A stretch of 64,000 bases of DNA from Methylosinus sp. LW4 (GTDB lineage: Bacteria > Pseudomonadota > Alphaproteobacteria > Rhizobiales > Beijerinckiaceae): the NCBI RefSeq assembly GCF_000379125.1, contig NZ_KB900627.1, forward strand, positions 596,663 through 660,662. Direction: 5' to 3'. Shown here piece after piece: positions 36,554 through 44,531 of this stretch (within the stretch, counting starts at the first letter, position 1; each line of letters opens with the position of its first letter). A program made the position numbers and the translations under genes. The notes below the pieces were generated by a model, which did not search any database, was not told the origin of the DNA, and saw nothing but the letters and a program-made list of their open reading frames with translations.

Positions 36554-37402
36554 ATGACGCGGAACAGAATATTCGCTCTCGTCGCCAGCGCCAGCTTCGC
36601 GATTTCCGGTGCAGTTTGCGCAGAAGACTGGACGCCGAAACGGCTTCCCGATGGGCAGCCCGACATCCAGGGGTTCTATCGGCCCGAGATCGCCGGAACC
36701 TATTCGCTGGTGCGCCCACGGCGCGGTGTAGGCGTCCAAGAGCAGGACGCTTACCAGAAGCGAAAGACGGACAATGATTTCAGCAATTCGCGGATCGTCG
36801 ATCCGCCGGATCGACAAGTGCCTTATCAGCCCTGGGCGCGTGCCAAGCAGTTGGCTCTCGAGGCGTCGGCTTTCTCTTGGACTTTGCCGGAGCACATCGA
36901 GCCGCAGGCGCGCTGCGTCCCGGGCGGCGTCACGCGAACGATATTCTGGACGCAGGACTTCGAGATTCGTCAATATCCAAACTACATCGTCTTCCTCCAC
37001 GATCAGAACCATACCAGCCGGATCATTCCCCTCGATGGAAGACCGCATATTTCTGAACGGATCAAGCTGTGGATGGCCGATTCGCGCGGCCATTGGGAGG
37101 GGACGACGCTCGTCGTCGATGTCACCAACGACAACGCTAAGCATCGGCTGAGCAATGAAGGTGATTTCTCGAGCGACAAGGTTCATATCGTCGAGAAATA
37201 TATCTTCACAGGCCCGGGCGCTTTTCGGCTCGAACAGCTTTACGACGATCCGAGCGTCTACACGCGGCCCTGGACGCTCGCTTCCAACTTCTCTCGCGCG
37301 CACGCTAAGGATCCGAACTACGAACTCTGGTTCAACGAGTGCCATGAAGGCGAACGTGACGTCGAGCATTTGTATCTCGGCGACAAGACGAAGCCTTATT
37401 GA
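36554..37402 (+). CDS. Exported protein of unknown function, second tandem paralogue
   Basis: A 282-residue protein with signal peptide (RIFALVASASFAISGAVCAE, about residues 5-24). It keeps the family blocks LPDGQPDIQGFYRPEIAGTY, QARCVPGGVTRTIFW, RPHISERIKLWMADSRGHWE, GTTLVVDVTNDNAKHRL, VHIVEKYIFTGPGAFRLEQL and DPSVYTRPWTLAS seen in the preceding gene, so the two arose by duplication or act as a heteromeric pair. It starts 15 bp after the previous stop, with CGGAGGCGG as ribosome site. The conserved Asp-Ser-Arg-Gly-x-Trp-Glu-Gly-(D/T)-T-L-V-V-D-V core is the hallmark of the family. The function is unknown. Confidence 0.8.
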   Translation: MTRNRIFALVASASFAISGAVCAEDWTPKRLPDGQPDIQGFYRPEIAGTYSLVRPRRGVGVQEQDAYQKRKTDNDFSNSRIVDPPDRQVPYQPWARAKQLALEASAFSWTLPEHIEPQARCVPGGVTRTIFWTQDFEIRQYPNYIVFLHDQNHTSRIIPLDGRPHISERIKLWMADSRGHWEGTTLVVDVTNDNAKHRLSNEGDFSSDKVHIVEKYIFTGPGAFRLEQLYDDPSVYTRPWTLASNFSRAHAKDPNYELWFNECHEGERDVEHLYLGDKTKPY

Positions 37403-37428
37403 TAGACGATGCGCCCGAGGGGCAGACC

Positions 37429-37923
37429 GTGTCCACACTCTATGATCTTGCCCAAGCGCTCTATGACTCGGACTTCGGAACAGCGCTGCGCGAGTCTCAA
37501 TATGCCTTTCCGTTCGTGGAAGGCATTCATCTTCTGGGGCTCTCATTTTCGGTCGGCCTGCTGGCCATCGTCGACCTCCGACTTGCCGGCATTCTGTTAC
37601 GGGATGTCCCCGGTCTCTATCTTTTGCGCCAGCTACGTCCCTTCATTGTCGGGGGATTCATAGCCACTTTCGCAACCGGCGTTCTGCTGTTCTGGGCGAT
37701 GTCCATCAAGCTGCTGTCCAACCCCGCGCTGCCCGTCAAATTCGTCTTCATTCTGCTCGCCGGGATTAATTTCCTGTGGTTCGAACGCCGGCTGGCTCCG
37801 AGCGCTGGCGATTGGGCGGAGCGCGCTATCCTGCCGACCAAGGTCAGGATCGCGGGTTGGACGTCGCTCGTTCTCTGGTCTGTCGTGGTGATGGCCGGCC
37901 GTCTCATCCCCTATCTCGGTTAG
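37429..37923 (+). CDS. DUF6644-family integral membrane protein (first copy)
   Basis: A 164-residue protein with four predicted membrane helices (GIHLLGLSFSVGLLAIVDLR, FIVGGFIATFATGVLLFWAM, FVFILLAGINFLWFERR, GWTSLVLWSVVVMAGRLIPY). The His in EGIHLLG and the conserved LR(Q)LRPF turn are typical of DUF6644. I start it at the GTG at 37429, which has GAGGGG about 8 bases upstream and lies 26 bp after the previous stop; the frame extends upstream to 37399 without a ribosome site. The conserved His residues and four-helix layout recall b-type cytochrome subunits, so electron exchange with the cytochrome encoded at the operon end is possible, but unproven. Confidence 0.78.
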   Translation: MSTLYDLAQALYDSDFGTALRESQYAFPFVEGIHLLGLSFSVGLLAIVDLRLAGILLRDVPGLYLLRQLRPFIVGGFIATFATGVLLFWAMSIKLLSNPALPVKFVFILLAGINFLWFERRLAPSAGDWAERAILPTKVRIAGWTSLVLWSVVVMAGRLIPYLG

Positions 37924-37951
37924 CCGCCCGATCTCGAAACCGGAGCCTGAC

Positions 37952-38425
37952 ATGACAGTCCTGGAATTTTTGCGTTGGCTACAGGATACGGGCGTCGGCA
38001 TTGCATTGCGCAAGTCGGACCACCTCGTCGGAGCGGGCTTTCAGCTCGTTCACATCTTTGGCTTCATTCTCCTGCTCGCTTCGGTGACCTTCGTCGATCT
38101 GCGGCTTCTGGGCCTCGCTCTGGCGAAGCAGGCGCCGGTCCGCGTCATCGGCGCCGCAAACATTTTGCTCGCCACCGGTCTTTCGGCAGCGATCGTGAGC
38201 GGCGTGCTGATCTTTTTATCTGGGCCGGTCCGCTACTATTCCAACGAATTCTTCCAGATCAAAATGCTCTCGCTGGTCGTGGCTGTCCTGTTCCAGGCGA
38301 GCGTCTTTCGAGCGATAAGTAAGAAAGTCGAACAGAGACCCCTCGCCGGCAAGGCTGTCGCGATCGTATCGCTTCTGCTTTGGTTCGGCGTCGGTGTAAT
38401 GGGTCGAATCATCGGTTTCGTCTGA
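37952..38425 (+). CDS. DUF6644-family integral membrane protein (second copy)
   Basis: A 157-residue four-helix membrane protein (VHIFGFILLLASVTFVDLRL, ANILLATGLSAAIVSGVLIF, KMLSLVVAVLFQASVF, AIVSLLLWFGVGVMGRIIGF) related to the preceding gene: both keep FxHxxGFxxLxxxxxFVDLRLLG/LRLAGxxL and a final GRxIxxx. It starts 28 bp after the previous stop with CGGAGCC upstream. The two copies probably form a heterodimer. Its conserved His in LVHIFGF is aligned with His in the first copy. Confidence 0.78.
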   Translation: MTVLEFLRWLQDTGVGIALRKSDHLVGAGFQLVHIFGFILLLASVTFVDLRLLGLALAKQAPVRVIGAANILLATGLSAAIVSGVLIFLSGPVRYYSNEFFQIKMLSLVVAVLFQASVFRAISKKVEQRPLAGKAVAIVSLLLWFGVGVMGRIIGFV

Positions 38426-38446
38426 ACAACTCCCGGAGAGCTGGCG

Positions 38447-39043
38447 ATGTGGCGTAGGATGGCGGCTCTGAGCACGGCGCTCATAATCGGAATCGCGACC
38501 TCGGCCAGCGAACCAGCCGCGTATCAAAGCGCCGAAGATGGCCAAGAGGCGATCGCGTCGATTCAAGACATCATGCGGGAGATCGTCGATCCCTCGGCGG
38601 ACGCGTTATGGGCTGCGGTTTCTAGCACTGTCACCGCTTCGGGCACGGAAAATCGGCAGCCGCGAACAGAAGACGAATGGAAGGCCGTGCGGCGCAATGC
38701 GGTGGCGCTAACCGAAGCGCCCAACCTTCTGCTCACGCCCGGTCGGCGCGTCGCCCCTCTTGGCGGAAGTCTGGAGGACGCGCAGGTGGTGGGCATTCTC
38801 ACACCAGAGGAGATCGCAAAGAAGATCACGAGCGACCGTTTCGCATTCACCGAACGCGTCAGAGCGTTACGCGACGCCGCAAAGGACGCACTGAGTGCGA
38901 TCGACGCGCGCGACGCCGCACGTCTGTTCGAGGCCGGCGCCAAGCTCGATCAGGCTTGCGAAGCCTGCCATGTGAGATACTGGTATCCGAACGACACACG
39001 GCCGCCACCGCCGGCGAACGCCAAACTCGCCCCGAGAAAGTAG
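38447..39043 (+). CDS. Exported c-type cytochrome (cytochrome c'-like)
   Basis: A 198-residue protein with a short signal sequence (AALSTALIIGIATSASEPAA, about residues 6-25), a helical body, and one heme-attachment motif CEACH near residue 177, in LDQACEACHVRYWYPND. The CxxCH near the C-terminus of a four-helix bundle is the layout of cytochrome c'-like proteins. It would carry an electron in the periplasm. Position at the end of the operon after two DUF6644 membrane proteins suggests it accepts or donates electrons for the reaction performed by the exported paralogues. The stop is followed by convergent genes. Confidence 0.85.
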   Translation: MWRRMAALSTALIIGIATSASEPAAYQSAEDGQEAIASIQDIMREIVDPSADALWAAVSSTVTASGTENRQPRTEDEWKAVRRNAVALTEAPNLLLTPGRRVAPLGGSLEDAQVVGILTPEEIAKKITSDRFAFTERVRALRDAAKDALSAIDARDAARLFEAGAKLDQACEACHVRYWYPNDTRPPPPANAKLAPRK

Positions 39044-39140
39044 CGTTGCGATCCGAGCGAGGTGAGGCCCCGCCAACACGACACGGCCTCTGCAGACGAT
39101 ACCAGAGGTGGCTGATAGTCCAGCCAGAAGAGGGGCGACT

Positions 39141-39929
39141 TCATTCGAAGCCATATCGAGTCAACAGCTTCGAAACTGTTCCGTTCGCTTTCAATCTCGC
39201 CAATGATCCGTTGATCTTCTGTAGCAGCGCGGTGTCGCCCTTGCGAAGTCCGAAGCCTGCGGGGCGAATGTCGTGCGAGACATAGGCTTTCGCGACGCGG
39301 ATATTGGCGAAAGCGCCGCCGCGGACGATGAAAGCCAGGGTAGGAGCCGTGCCCATCGCGGCGTCGACCTTGCCGTTGTCGACGCTCTCAGCTGCGCCAT
39401 CGAGGGAGCCGCCGACGACCGGATCGGCGCCCACCCGCTTCGCGATGTCCACATAATTCGATCCGGCGATAACGGCGACCTTCAGATTCTTCAAGTCCTC
39501 GGCCGTTTTGAAATCCCGTTGGTCATTCTTACGAATGACCAGCGTCTCGCCATAACTCACGACGGGGTCGGAGAAGTCGAACAGCGCCTGACGCTCCGGC
39601 GTGATCTGGTAGGTATTGGCGACGATGTCGATCCTTCCGTCCGCGATCGCCTTTGCGTAGGGAACGGTGCCGGCTCCCGTGACGACCACATATTGCAGAT
39701 CGACGTCGATGTCCTCTGCGATCGCTTGCAGAATCTCGACGGTCGCGCCGGAGGCTTTCTTGGTCCCGGCATCGAAGCCCGCGAATACTCCGGGCTCAGC
39801 CGCGATGCCGACGCGCACGACCTCGCGCGCTGCGCTCGCGCAAATCCCCGCCAGGGTCGCTGCTGCGAGGGCGATGAAGAACCGCGTCGCGTGGATTTTC
39901 GCGCCACGGGGGAAGTGTATCGAAGGCAT
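39141..39929 (-). CDS. Amino-acid-type ABC transporter substrate-binding protein (SBP_bac_3)
   Basis: A 262-residue exported protein with signal peptide (FFIALAAATLAGICASAARE, about residues 17-36). The binding fold shows VRVGIAAEPGVFAGFDAGTK, VPYAKAIADGRIDIVANTYQ (the family signature GR-x-D), ITPERQALFDFSDPVVSYGE and LKNLKVAVIAGSNYVDIAK. This is the cluster-3 family, which includes cystine and polar amino acid binders such as FliY and TcyJ/K. No permease or ATPase for it occurs in the window, so it must rely on partners elsewhere or be a leftover. It is the last gene of the leftward operon from 44075 (62 bp after the GNAT gene), and the position suits delivery of an S-modified cysteine. Confidence 0.88.
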   Translation of the reverse strand: MPSIHFPRGAKIHATRFFIALAAATLAGICASAAREVVRVGIAAEPGVFAGFDAGTKKASGATVEILQAIAEDIDVDLQYVVVTGAGTVPYAKAIADGRIDIVANTYQITPERQALFDFSDPVVSYGETLVIRKNDQRDFKTAEDLKNLKVAVIAGSNYVDIAKRVGADPVVGGSLDGAAESVDNGKVDAAMGTAPTLAFIVRGGAFANIRVAKAYVSHDIRPAGFGLRKGDTALLQKINGSLARLKANGTVSKLLTRYGFE

Positions 39930-39991
39930 CTGATCTGCTCTTGCAGGAGGGTCTGGCGTCGGGTCGTGAACAGTCGAGACGATGGCGTGTC

Positions 39992-40531
39992 TCAGCCATG
40001 CGAGCAGGGATGGAGGCCGGCGCGCGGTTGGGCAAGATTTTCGTCGGGTTGGCGCAGATGCTTCTCGAAGGGCAGGATTCGGAGAGCTTCCAGGTCCGCG
40101 GTCAAATCGAAGAGCGCGCGATACCCCGATGTGAGATAGAGATAGGCCGCCTCCGGCTGACGGCAGCCGGTGGTCAGGAATATGCGCGCATAGCCCTGGC
40201 GAAGAGCTTGGGCCTCGAGTTCCTGGACCAAGACGCGCGCCAGCCCTTGTCGGCGCAGGTCACTCCGCGTCCAGATGCGCTTGAACTCCGCGGTCGTCTC
40301 GTCGTAGCGGCGGAAGGCTCCGCCCCCGATCGTTTCCTCTCCGCGCAAGAGCAGCAAGAAATTTCCCTCGGGCGGCGCGAAGGCTTCGGGCGGATAGCGA
40401 TTGACCTCGCCCGTTCCGCCTTCGGGGCCGAAAAAATCGCCGTAACGCGCGTCATATTCTCGGACCAGATCGTCGAGCAGCGGCGCGGCGCGAGGATCCA
40501 GCGGAGAGGCGTAGAGAAAACGATCCGTCAT
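39992..40531 (-). CDS. GNAT-family N-acetyltransferase
   Basis: A 179-residue acetyltransferase. The acetyl-CoA binding motif A is FKRIWTRSDLRRQGLARVLV (about residues 88-107) with the R-x-x-G-x-(G/A) loop RRQGLA, followed by ARIFLTTGCRQPEAAYLYLT, where motif B helix and the tyrosine for proton transfer are expected (YLTSGYRAL). In the operon it lies 12 bp after an M20 amidohydrolase and downstream of two flavin monooxygenases. The same set (GNAT, M20 deacetylase, FMN monooxygenase, SBP_bac_3 importer) makes up the ytmI operon of Bacillus subtilis, where the GNAT acetylates S-modified cysteine before oxidation. That makes S-alkyl-cysteine N-acetylation the best guess here. Confidence 0.82.
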   Translation of the reverse strand: MTDRFLYASPLDPRAAPLLDDLVREYDARYGDFFGPEGGTGEVNRYPPEAFAPPEGNFLLLLRGEETIGGGAFRRYDETTAEFKRIWTRSDLRRQGLARVLVQELEAQALRQGYARIFLTTGCRQPEAAYLYLTSGYRALFDLTADLEALRILPFEKHLRQPDENLAQPRAGLHPCSHG

Positions 40532-40543
40532 GCGGGCCGCCTT

Positions 40544-41734
40544 TCAAGAGAGAAAGCGCTCAGCGAGCAGCGCCCAATAGACAGCCGCAGGCGCGAGGCT
40601 CTGGTCGTTGAAATCATAGCCGGAATTGTGGAGGGAGCAGCTGTCGCCATTGCCGAGGAACAGGAACGAGCCCGGCCTCGCATCGAGAAAGAAAGCGAAA
40701 TCCTCACTCGCTGTGCGCGGCGGAAAGCTCTCTTCGACGCGTGTCTCGCCGAATGTCTCCAGCGCCGTGAGCCGCGCCAGCTCCGTTTCGGCGGCGTGAT
40801 TGACGACCGGCGGAAAGCCGAGCCGATAGCGCACATCCGCGACGGCGCCGAAGCTCTCCGCCTGCGCGCGCACGAGGGCCGGGATGCGCTCCTCGAGCAG
40901 CTTGCGCGCCCGCGGTCTGAATGCGCGGGCCGTGAGCTTCATCTCGACGCTCTCGGGAATGATGTTGGATGCGGAGCCGCCATGGATGGAGCCGACGGTC
41001 ACGACCGCCATGTCGAGTGGATCGACATTGCGCGAGACGATCGTCTGGAGAGCCGTGACGATATGGGCGGCGACGACGATCGGATCGATGGCATCCTGCG
41101 GTTCGGCCCCATGGCCGCCCTTACCGCGCACGGTGACATGCGCCTGGTCGACGGACGCCATTGCCGGGCCGGGGACGAAAGCCAGCCTTCCCGCCGCGAG
41201 GCCGGGCCAATTGTGCAGCCCGAAGATCGCGTCGCAGGGAAAACGCTCCAGAAGGCCGTCGTCCAGCATGCGCCGGGCGCCGGCGCCGATCTCTTCGGCC
41301 GGCTGGAAGATGACGTTGAGCGTTCCGCGAAAATCTCCCGCCTCGGCCAGCTGACGGGCGGCGGCGAGCAAGATCGTCGTATGTCCGTCATGTCCGCAGG
41401 CGTGCATCACGCCTTCGCGGATGCTGGCGTAGGGCAGTCCTGTCGTCTCGGCGATGGGCAGCGCGTCCATATCCGCGCGTAGGCCGAGGCTGCGCGGCCC
41501 CTCGCCGCGCTTCAGCGTTCCGACGACGCCGGTCCCGCCGAGTCCCCTCGCCACCGCGTAACCCCAGTCGGCGAGACGTTCTGCGACGAGTTCGCTCGTG
41601 CGACGCTCCTGGAAGGCGAGCTCGGGATGGCGATGAATGTCCCGGCGCAGCGCGACGAATTCATCTGCGCGGCGGACGACCGCCGCGGCGACGGCCTCGG
41701 CGCGCTCGGAAAGGGTTTCGATCGAAGCCGTCAT
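40544..41734 (-). CDS. M20-family amidohydrolase (hippurate/N-acyl amino acid hydrolase type)
   Basis: A 396-residue zinc amidohydrolase. Metal and catalytic motifs are visible: LGLRADMDALPIAETTGLPY (about residues 72-91), MHACGHDGHTTILLAAARQL (about 99-118, CGHDGH), and FQPAEEIGAGARRMLDDGLL (about 128-147, Glu-Glu pair), with a C-terminal HNSGYDF metal ligand. The family removes N-acyl groups from amino acids. In the proposed S-alkyl-cysteine salvage route it would remove the acetyl group and return free cysteine. It overlaps the upstream monooxygenase gene by 4 bp and is followed by the acetyltransferase gene after 12 bp, so translation is coupled. Confidence 0.88.
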   Translation of the reverse strand: MTASIETLSERAEAVAAAVVRRADEFVALRRDIHRHPELAFQERRTSELVAERLADWGYAVARGLGGTGVVGTLKRGEGPRSLGLRADMDALPIAETTGLPYASIREGVMHACGHDGHTTILLAAARQLAEAGDFRGTLNVIFQPAEEIGAGARRMLDDGLLERFPCDAIFGLHNWPGLAAGRLAFVPGPAMASVDQAHVTVRGKGGHGAEPQDAIDPIVVAAHIVTALQTIVSRNVDPLDMAVVTVGSIHGGSASNIIPESVEMKLTARAFRPRARKLLEERIPALVRAQAESFGAVADVRYRLGFPPVVNHAAETELARLTALETFGETRVEESFPPRTASEDFAFFLDARPGSFLFLGNGDSCSLHNSGYDFNDQSLAPAAVYWALLAERFLS

Positions 41735-43074
41735 CGGGACACGCTCCTCTGTTCGTCGGTCGCGACGAGAGCGTAGCGGCTCTCCTTGCGCGGCAGGCCG
41801 AGATGATCGCGCAGCGTCCGTCCCGGCAGATCGCGCGAGTAGCGCCCTCGCGCCTCCAGCGCCGGAACGACAAGACGGACGAAATCATCTAGCCCTTCCG
41901 CCGTGACCGGGAAACCAAGAATGAAGCCGTCGGCGGCGCCCTCATCGATCCAGCGCAGCATTTCGTCGGCGATTTTTTCGCCCGTCCCGATGAAGGTCGG
42001 CTTCGGCGTCGCGACGGAGAACGCGACCTCGCGTAGCGTCAGCCCCTCCCGCCGCGCCCGCGTCTTGATAGCATCGGTCGTCGAACGAAACCCTTCCTTG
42101 CCGATGTCTCCGAGATCCGGGAAAGGCGCGTCCGGATCATATTGCGCGAAATCGTGGTGGTCGAAGAAGCGGCCGAGATAGACGAGCGCCTCCTCTATGC
42201 CCAGAAGATCGCGAATGGCCTGATATTTCGCGTCGGCTTCCACTTCGCTCTCGCCGATGATCGGCCCAGCGCCGGGGAAAATCAGGACATCGTCACGGCG
42301 ACGACCGTGAGCGACGGCGCTTTCCCTCACCTTCTCGGAAAAAGCGCGGGCCTCTTCGAGCGACGCCGCCACCGTGAACGCGGCGTCGGCATATTTGCCG
42401 GCGAGCGCTATTCCGGCGTCCGACGCGCCGGCCTGGAAAATCACCGGCTGCCCCTGCTCCGAGCGTCCCACATTCAGCGGACCGGCGACTTTGAAAAAGC
42501 GTCCCTCATGGTCGAGCCGATGAAGCATTTGTGGATCGAAGAAACGTCCCGTCACGCGGTCGCGCACAAAGGCGTCGTCGTCCCAGCTGTCCCAGAGACC
42601 TTGCGCGACGGCGAGATATTCGTCGGCGATCTGATAGCGCAGCGCATGCTCGGGATGAGATTTCCCATAGTTCTTCGCGCTGCCCTCCAGCGGCGAGGTC
42701 ACGACATTCCAGCCGGCGCGTCCGCCGCTGATCAAATCGAGCGAGGCGAATTGCCGGGCGATCGTGAAAGGTTCGGAATAGGTCGTCGAGACGGTGCCGG
42801 CGAGACCGATCTTCGACGTGCGCGCGGCGAGCGCGGAAAGGATCGTCAGCGGCTCGAAGCGGTTGAGGAAATGCGGCAGCGACTGTTCCGTGATGTAGAG
42901 GCCGTCCGCCACGAAAACGAAGGCGACGCCATTGTCTTCCGCCTTCTGGACGGTCTCGATGGTGAAATCGAGATCGACGCTGGCGTCTGCTGGTCCACTC
43001 GGGTGACGCCAGGAATTCATATTGGCGCCGGCGCCATGCAGCATCAAGCCGAATCTGATGGGCTTCTCGCTCAT
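41731..43074 (-). CDS. FMNH2-dependent monooxygenase, NtaA/SnaA/DszA/CmoJ-type
   Basis: A 447-residue LLM-class flavoprotein. Start MSEKPIRFGLMLHGAGANMN, then FADGLYITEQSLPHFLNRFE-type segment (VFVADGLYI), IGLAGTVSTTYSEPFTIARQ (about residues 99-118) and FASLDLISGGRAGWNVVTS (about 119-137) are the nitrilotriacetate monooxygenase signature. Such enzymes use reduced FMN and oxygen to cleave C-S or C-N bonds; B. subtilis YtnJ (CmoJ), which oxidises N-acetyl-S-alkylcysteine, belongs here. ATG 43074 overlaps the stop of the upstream flavin monooxygenase (ATGA), and its own stop overlaps the M20 start. No flavin reductase lies in this operon; the FMN reductase at 21353 is the only obvious one in the window. 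Confidence 0.88.
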   Translation of the reverse strand: MSEKPIRFGLMLHGAGANMNSWRHPSGPADASVDLDFTIETVQKAEDNGVAFVFVADGLYITEQSLPHFLNRFEPLTILSALAARTSKIGLAGTVSTTYSEPFTIARQFASLDLISGGRAGWNVVTSPLEGSAKNYGKSHPEHALRYQIADEYLAVAQGLWDSWDDDAFVRDRVTGRFFDPQMLHRLDHEGRFFKVAGPLNVGRSEQGQPVIFQAGASDAGIALAGKYADAAFTVAASLEEARAFSEKVRESAVAHGRRRDDVLIFPGAGPIIGESEVEADAKYQAIRDLLGIEEALVYLGRFFDHHDFAQYDPDAPFPDLGDIGKEGFRSTTDAIKTRARREGLTLREVAFSVATPKPTFIGTGEKIADEMLRWIDEGAADGFILGFPVTAEGLDDFVRLVVPALEARGRYSRDLPGRTLRDHLGLPRKESRYALVATDEQRSVSR

Positions 43075-44075
43075 GCGGTCTCCGGGCTGGAAGAGAACGT
43101 CCCGGCGATCAGCTCGATCGAGACGAGGCGCTCGTGGAAATCCGCGATCGGCGTATCCAGGATGAATTCGTTCACGCCGTAGCGATCGGCGAGGGCTTCG
43201 AGCTCGCGCCGCACGCGACCCGGCGCCCCGAAGACGACGAGCGGGTGAATTTCCTCGGCGCGATAGTCCTGCTCGGAAAGCCCCGCCTGGCGAGCGAATT
43301 CGGCGGCGAGTTCGAGCGACGGCAGATTGACGGATCGTCCGTCGGCAAAATGAACCTTGTAGAGACTCGGGGCGCCGACGCGACACTCCGCCTTTTCCTG
43401 CGTCTCGGCCGCGAACGCCTGGATGGCGAGCAGAGCCTGCCGCCCCGCGATGCGGCGGTAGGCCTCGAGCGAGCGCGCGAGCGTCTCGGGATCGCCGTTG
43501 AAATGGCCGGCGTAGGCGAAAAGCCAACCACGTCGCGCGGCGAGTTCGGCGCTCGCGGGGCCGCCGCCGAGCAGAATGCGCTGCGGCGGCTCCGGCGGAA
43601 CGGGCGTTGCGAGGAGGCCGGCGAACGCGTGATCCTCCGGCAGCGCGCCGTAGAGACATGCCTCCAGCTCGATGAGCCGGGCCTCGAAATCGGCGTCGTC
43701 CGGGCGCTGCTGCAAGGCTCGAGTGGAATAAGGCAGGCCGCCGGGCGCCTTGCCGACGCCGAGATCGACGCGCCCCGGCGCCAGCGCCGCGAGTGTTTTG
43801 AAAACCTCCGCGACCTTATAGGGACTGTAATGCTGGAGCATCACGCCGCCGGAGCCGACGCGGATACGCGAGGTGTGGGCGAGGATATGGGCGGCGACGA
43901 TCTCCGGCGCGGAGCTCGCGAGCAATTTGGCGCCATGATGCTCGGCGAGCCAGAACCGATGATAGCCGAGCTCATCCGCGCGCTTGGCCATTGCGATCGT
44001 GTGGCGAAGCGCTTCCGCCGTCGTCGCTCCCTCGGCGACGGGGCTCTTGTCCAAAATGGAGAGTGAATAGGACAT
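43071..44075 (-). CDS. Luciferase-like monooxygenase, MsnO8 family
   Basis: A 334-residue LLM-class flavin oxidoreductase starting MSYSLSILDKSPVAEGATTA. RFWLAEHHGAKLLASSAPEI (about residues 42-61) and RIRVGSGGVMLQHYSPYKVA (about 72-91) are the conserved FMN-pocket segments of the MsnO8 subfamily. It would use FMNH2 and oxygen on an unknown small molecule. MsnO8 proteins often occur in sulfur-starvation operons beside SsuD- or CmoJ-like enzymes. It is the promoter-proximal gene of the five-gene leftward operon. The ATG at 44075 follows a long upstream open extension that lacks similarity and a ribosome site. Confidence 0.82.
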   Translation of the reverse strand: MSYSLSILDKSPVAEGATTAEALRHTIAMAKRADELGYHRFWLAEHHGAKLLASSAPEIVAAHILAHTSRIRVGSGGVMLQHYSPYKVAEVFKTLAALAPGRVDLGVGKAPGGLPYSTRALQQRPDDADFEARLIELEACLYGALPEDHAFAGLLATPVPPEPPQRILLGGGPASAELAARRGWLFAYAGHFNGDPETLARSLEAYRRIAGRQALLAIQAFAAETQEKAECRVGAPSLYKVHFADGRSVNLPSLELAAEFARQAGLSEQDYRAEEIHPLVVFGAPGRVRRELEALADRYGVNEFILDTPIADFHERLVSIELIAGTFSSSPETA

Positions 44076-44244
44076 GGCGATGAAGAGCCGAAGCGGGCGG
44101 GGCGCTTCCCGATAAATCCATATTATCGACCAGATTAATATATTCAAGGTCCGGCGGCGCTGTCCAGCGCTCGGGCGAGATCGTCGAAAAGATCGGAGGC
44201 GGCTTCGATGCTCGTCGAGAGATCGTCTGGAACCGGCGTTCCCG

Positions 44245-44412
44245 GTGCGCACCGACGACGAGCGCTACTGCCTCTCGATCTGGTCGAAGAATCTGTTCGA
44301 CCAGCGCTACATCACGGGCTGGTCGCCGGGCAGCTCGACGACGGCGACCACCGTCACTCTGCAGGATTTTCCGCGCACGATAGGCGGAACCTTGCTAGTG
44401 AAGCTCGATTGA
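44245..44412 (+). pseudogene. TonB-dependent receptor, last 56 codons only
   Basis: The rightward frame reads RTDDERYCLSIWSKNLFDQR, then YITGWSPGSSTTATTVTLQD and RTIGGTLLVKLD before the TGA at 44410-44412. It aligns with the end of the receptor at 32215 (DDEKYSISAWAKNVFDARYI, ending LLVRLD). Nothing upstream of 44245 continues the barrel. A third receptor of this family therefore once stood beside the flavin-monooxygenase operon and was deleted. Confidence 0.8.
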
Positions 44413-44531
44413 ACGGGGCGTCCGATGCGTGACTCGGCCGCCGCCGCTATGAGCGGCTCACACCATAAAGCCGCCGGCTTTGTCGGGGGATACTTACTAA
44501 GATAGATAAACAGAGGGAATTCGAGGATGCC

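Noticed and set aside
39941..41482. Open frame of about 510 codons on the + strand over the GNAT and M20 genes
   Set aside because: Covers two real minus-strand genes with clear motifs; composition is shadow-like.
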